Shown here one piece after another: positions 62,586-64,000 of a stretch of DNA of 64,000 nt. Each line of letters opens with the position of its first letter. Position 1 is the first letter of the stretch. Under the pieces are notes generated by a model that was given only the letters and a program-made list of their open reading frames with translations, ran no database searches and was not told where the DNA came from. The position numbers and the translations under genes are program-made. This stretch comes from Rhodococcus maanshanensis NBRC 100610 (GTDB taxonomy: Bacteria; Actinomycetota; Actinomycetes; Mycobacteriales; Mycobacteriaceae): assembly GCF_001894865.1 (NCBI RefSeq), contig NZ_BCXA01000008.1:1-64000 (forward strand). Reading direction: 5' to 3'.

Positions 62586-62640
62586 CACCCCATCGTGCCC
62601 GACATCGGTCCGCCCCGGCCAGGACCGGAACCCGCCTACG

Positions 62641-64000
62641 TCAGAGGAAGTGGTGGTCGCGCCTGCTCACCCGCCGGGTGCGCAACCAGTACTGCCACGA
62701 GAATCCGGGCCACACAGAGTGATTGGTTCCGTTGGCGTCGACATACCAGCTCGAGCACCCGCCCGTGCTCCAGACCGCGGTGGCCAGCCGCGCGTGCAGG
62801 TCGTCGTGGAAGGCCGCCTGCGCGTCCGCTCTGACGTCGAGCGCACTCGCGCGCTCGCGATCGACCAGTTCCATCGCCCGCAGCGCGTACCGCACCTGCG
62901 ACTCGATCATGAACACCACCGAGTTGTGCCCGAGGCCGGTGTTGGGCCCGGTGAGAAAGAACGCGTTGGGCAGGCCCGAGACCGAGATGCCGAGGTGGGT
63001 ACGGATCCCGTCCCGCATCCACCGCTCCTGCAGGGTGACCCCGTCGCGGCCGGCGAGGGGAAGTCGGGCCAGCGAGCCGGCGACCCGGAAACCGGTCGCG
63101 TACACGATGACGTCCGCCGCACGCCTCGTCCCGTCCGTTGTGACGATGCCGTCCGGCGTGATCTCGGCGATCCCGTCCGCGATCAACTCCGTGCCCGGCC
63201 GGGCCAGCGCAGGGAAGTACTTGTCGGAGCGCAGAATTCGCTTGCAGCCGATCCGGTAGGCCGGGGTCAGCTTCGCCCGCAGGGTGGTGTCCTCGACCTG
63301 ACGTCGCAGGTGCCGCTTCGCCCGCCACTCCATCGGCCGGGTCAGGACGTGGCGCCCGTTGAGACCGACGGCCAGGAGTTCGGCGTTCCAATAGGTCAGG
63401 CTCCGGACGAGGCCGCGGAGCAACGGCACCCGCCCGACCGTGCGCGCGACCGGCCCGGCCTCCCTGCGCGGCAAGACCCAGGGCGGCGTGCGCTGATACA
63501 GCTGGAGCGAGCCGGCAACGGCCGCGATCTCGGGCACCATCTGGATCGCGCTCGCGCCGGTGCCGATGACCGCGACCCGCTTGCCGGTGAGGTCGACGGT
63601 GTGGTCCCATCGCGCCGAATGAAACGCGGCGCCGCCGAAGGACGCGGCGCCCGGCGTCTTCGGCACCTTGGGCAGATGGAGGGCTCCGGTTCCGACCACC
63701 AGGAACTGCGCCACGAACTCCCGGCCGGTGGTGGTGAACAGGTGCCACCGCCCGTCGACCTCGTCCCAGTGACCGCGCTCGACCTCGACGCCGAATTCGA
63801 TCTTGTCCCGGAGGCCGTATTTGACGGTCACCTTGCGCAGGTAGCGGAGGATCTCCGGCTGCGATGCCCGGAGGTCGCCCCATGCCTGCTGTTCGAACGA
63901 GTACGAGTACAGGGACGACGGCACGTCGCATTCGCAGCCGGGGTAGGTGTTCTCCCGCCAGGTGCCGCCGACATCCTCGGCCTTCTCCAGTACGACGAAG
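62641..64000 (-). CDS. flavin monooxygenase, Baeyer-Villiger type (5' end beyond window)
   Basis: Open from the window edge; about 453 residues visible, C-terminus complete. The entering sequence EKAEDVGGTWRENTYPGCECDVPS shows the GGTW...YPG pattern after the missing N-terminal FAD site. The BVMO fingerprint FxGxxxHxxxW is present as FGGAAFHSARWD, followed by a second Rossmann GKRVAVIGTGASAIQMVPEIA and YATGF. It would insert oxygen next to a ketone using NADPH. The unmarked N-terminal part lies outside the window. Relatives act on cyclic ketones or steroids. Confidence 0.87.
   Translation of the reverse strand, partial: FVVLEKAEDVGGTWRENTYPGCECDVPSSLYSYSFEQQAWGDLRASQPEILRYLRKVTVKYGLRDKIEFGVEVERGHWDEVDGRWHLFTTTGREFVAQFLVVGTGALHLPKVPKTPGAASFGGAAFHSARWDHTVDLTGKRVAVIGTGASAIQMVPEIAAVAGSLQLYQRTPPWVLPRREAGPVARTVGRVPLLRGLVRSLTYWNAELLAVGLNGRHVLTRPMEWRAKRHLRRQVEDTTLRAKLTPAYRIGCKRILRSDKYFPALARPGTELIADGIAEITPDGIVTTDGTRRAADVIVYATGFRVAGSLARLPLAGRDGVTLQERWMRDGIRTHLGISVSGLPNAFFLTGPNTGLGHNSVVFMIESQVRYALRAMELVDRERASALDVRADAQAAFHDDLHARLATAVWSTGGCSSWYVDANGTNHSVWPGFSWQYWLRTRRVSRRDHHFL

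Overview
The window is a high-GC actinobacterial chromosome segment (roughly 70% G+C by eye, strong third-position GC, many GTG starts). Several features point to the mycolic-acid Corynebacteriales, most likely the Rhodococcus/Nocardia group. The core genes keep the order of Mycobacterium tuberculosis Rv0545c back to Rv0524: pit transporter, Rv0544c-like membrane protein, DUF3349 proteins, menE, menA, Rv0530-like ATPase, ccsB, resB, ccdA, tlpA-like, phosphatase, hemL. Large accessory blocks are inserted between them. A DUF222/HNH (13E12-type) gene, DUF4229, BldC, a Cds1-like enzyme and a KstR-type operator fit the same group. The exact genus cannot be fixed from the sequence alone. No tRNA, rRNA or CRISPR array was recognised.

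Layout. 1-4.7 kb: a branched-chain amino-acid-type ABC importer on the minus strand (binding lipoprotein, fused LivH-LivM permease, LivG, LivF). The LivF gene is abruptly joined near base 85 to a fragment of a nonribosomal peptide synthetase condensation domain. 5-7.4 kb: phosphate transporter and its small partners. 7.4-11.5 kb: a TetR-controlled exporter, SGNH hydrolase and epoxide-hydrolase operon. 11.5-17.2 kb: HNH protein, DoxX/MarR pair, menE and a DrrAB-type ABC exporter. 17.2-22.9 kb: a large AfsR-like regulator, menA and small genes. 22.9-24.9 kb: an intact IS481-family element, then a ClpC2-like operon (Clp N-domain protein plus helix-turn-helix protein) behind twin perfect operators. 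25-32 kb: secreted cupin and DUF8021-like proteins, an ABC exporter behind a near-perfect SoxR box, and leuA with a leucine leader peptide and attenuator beneath a divergent GntR regulator. 31-36 kb: Cds1-like enzyme, BldC, LigD-type polymerase, and a DUF35/lipid-transfer thiolase pair behind a KstR motif.

36-45.2 kb: a penicillin-binding-protein homologue lacking its catalytic residues, a MinD-like ATPase, the system II cytochrome c maturation operon and hemL. 45.3-48.5 kb: HerA-like ATPase, a secreted protein and hppD. 48.6-53.1 kb: several small regulators, each beside its own palindrome, with a hydrolase, a dehydrogenase and a thioredoxin. 53.2-56.6 kb: a translationally coupled homogentisate operon (hmgA, an unknown gene, fahA) with a CRP-type site. 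56.6-64 kb: an acyl-CoA oxidase-like enzyme, a two-component system with a glycosidase-like lipoprotein, and a truncated Baeyer-Villiger-type monooxygenase.

How the genes work together: hppD, hmgA and fahA give tyrosine catabolism through homogentisate, with the maleylacetoacetate isomerase step unaccounted for unless the unknown middle gene supplies it. menA and menE serve menaquinone; the ccs/res genes and hemL serve cytochromes and heme. The most distinctive points are the ClpC2-like operon and its operators, the leuA attenuator overlapped by a GntR operator, the SoxR box without a local soxR, the IS whose stop codon is supplied by its target, the pseudo-PBP, the hmgA-fahA middle gene, and a 36-bp in-frame triplication in fahA.
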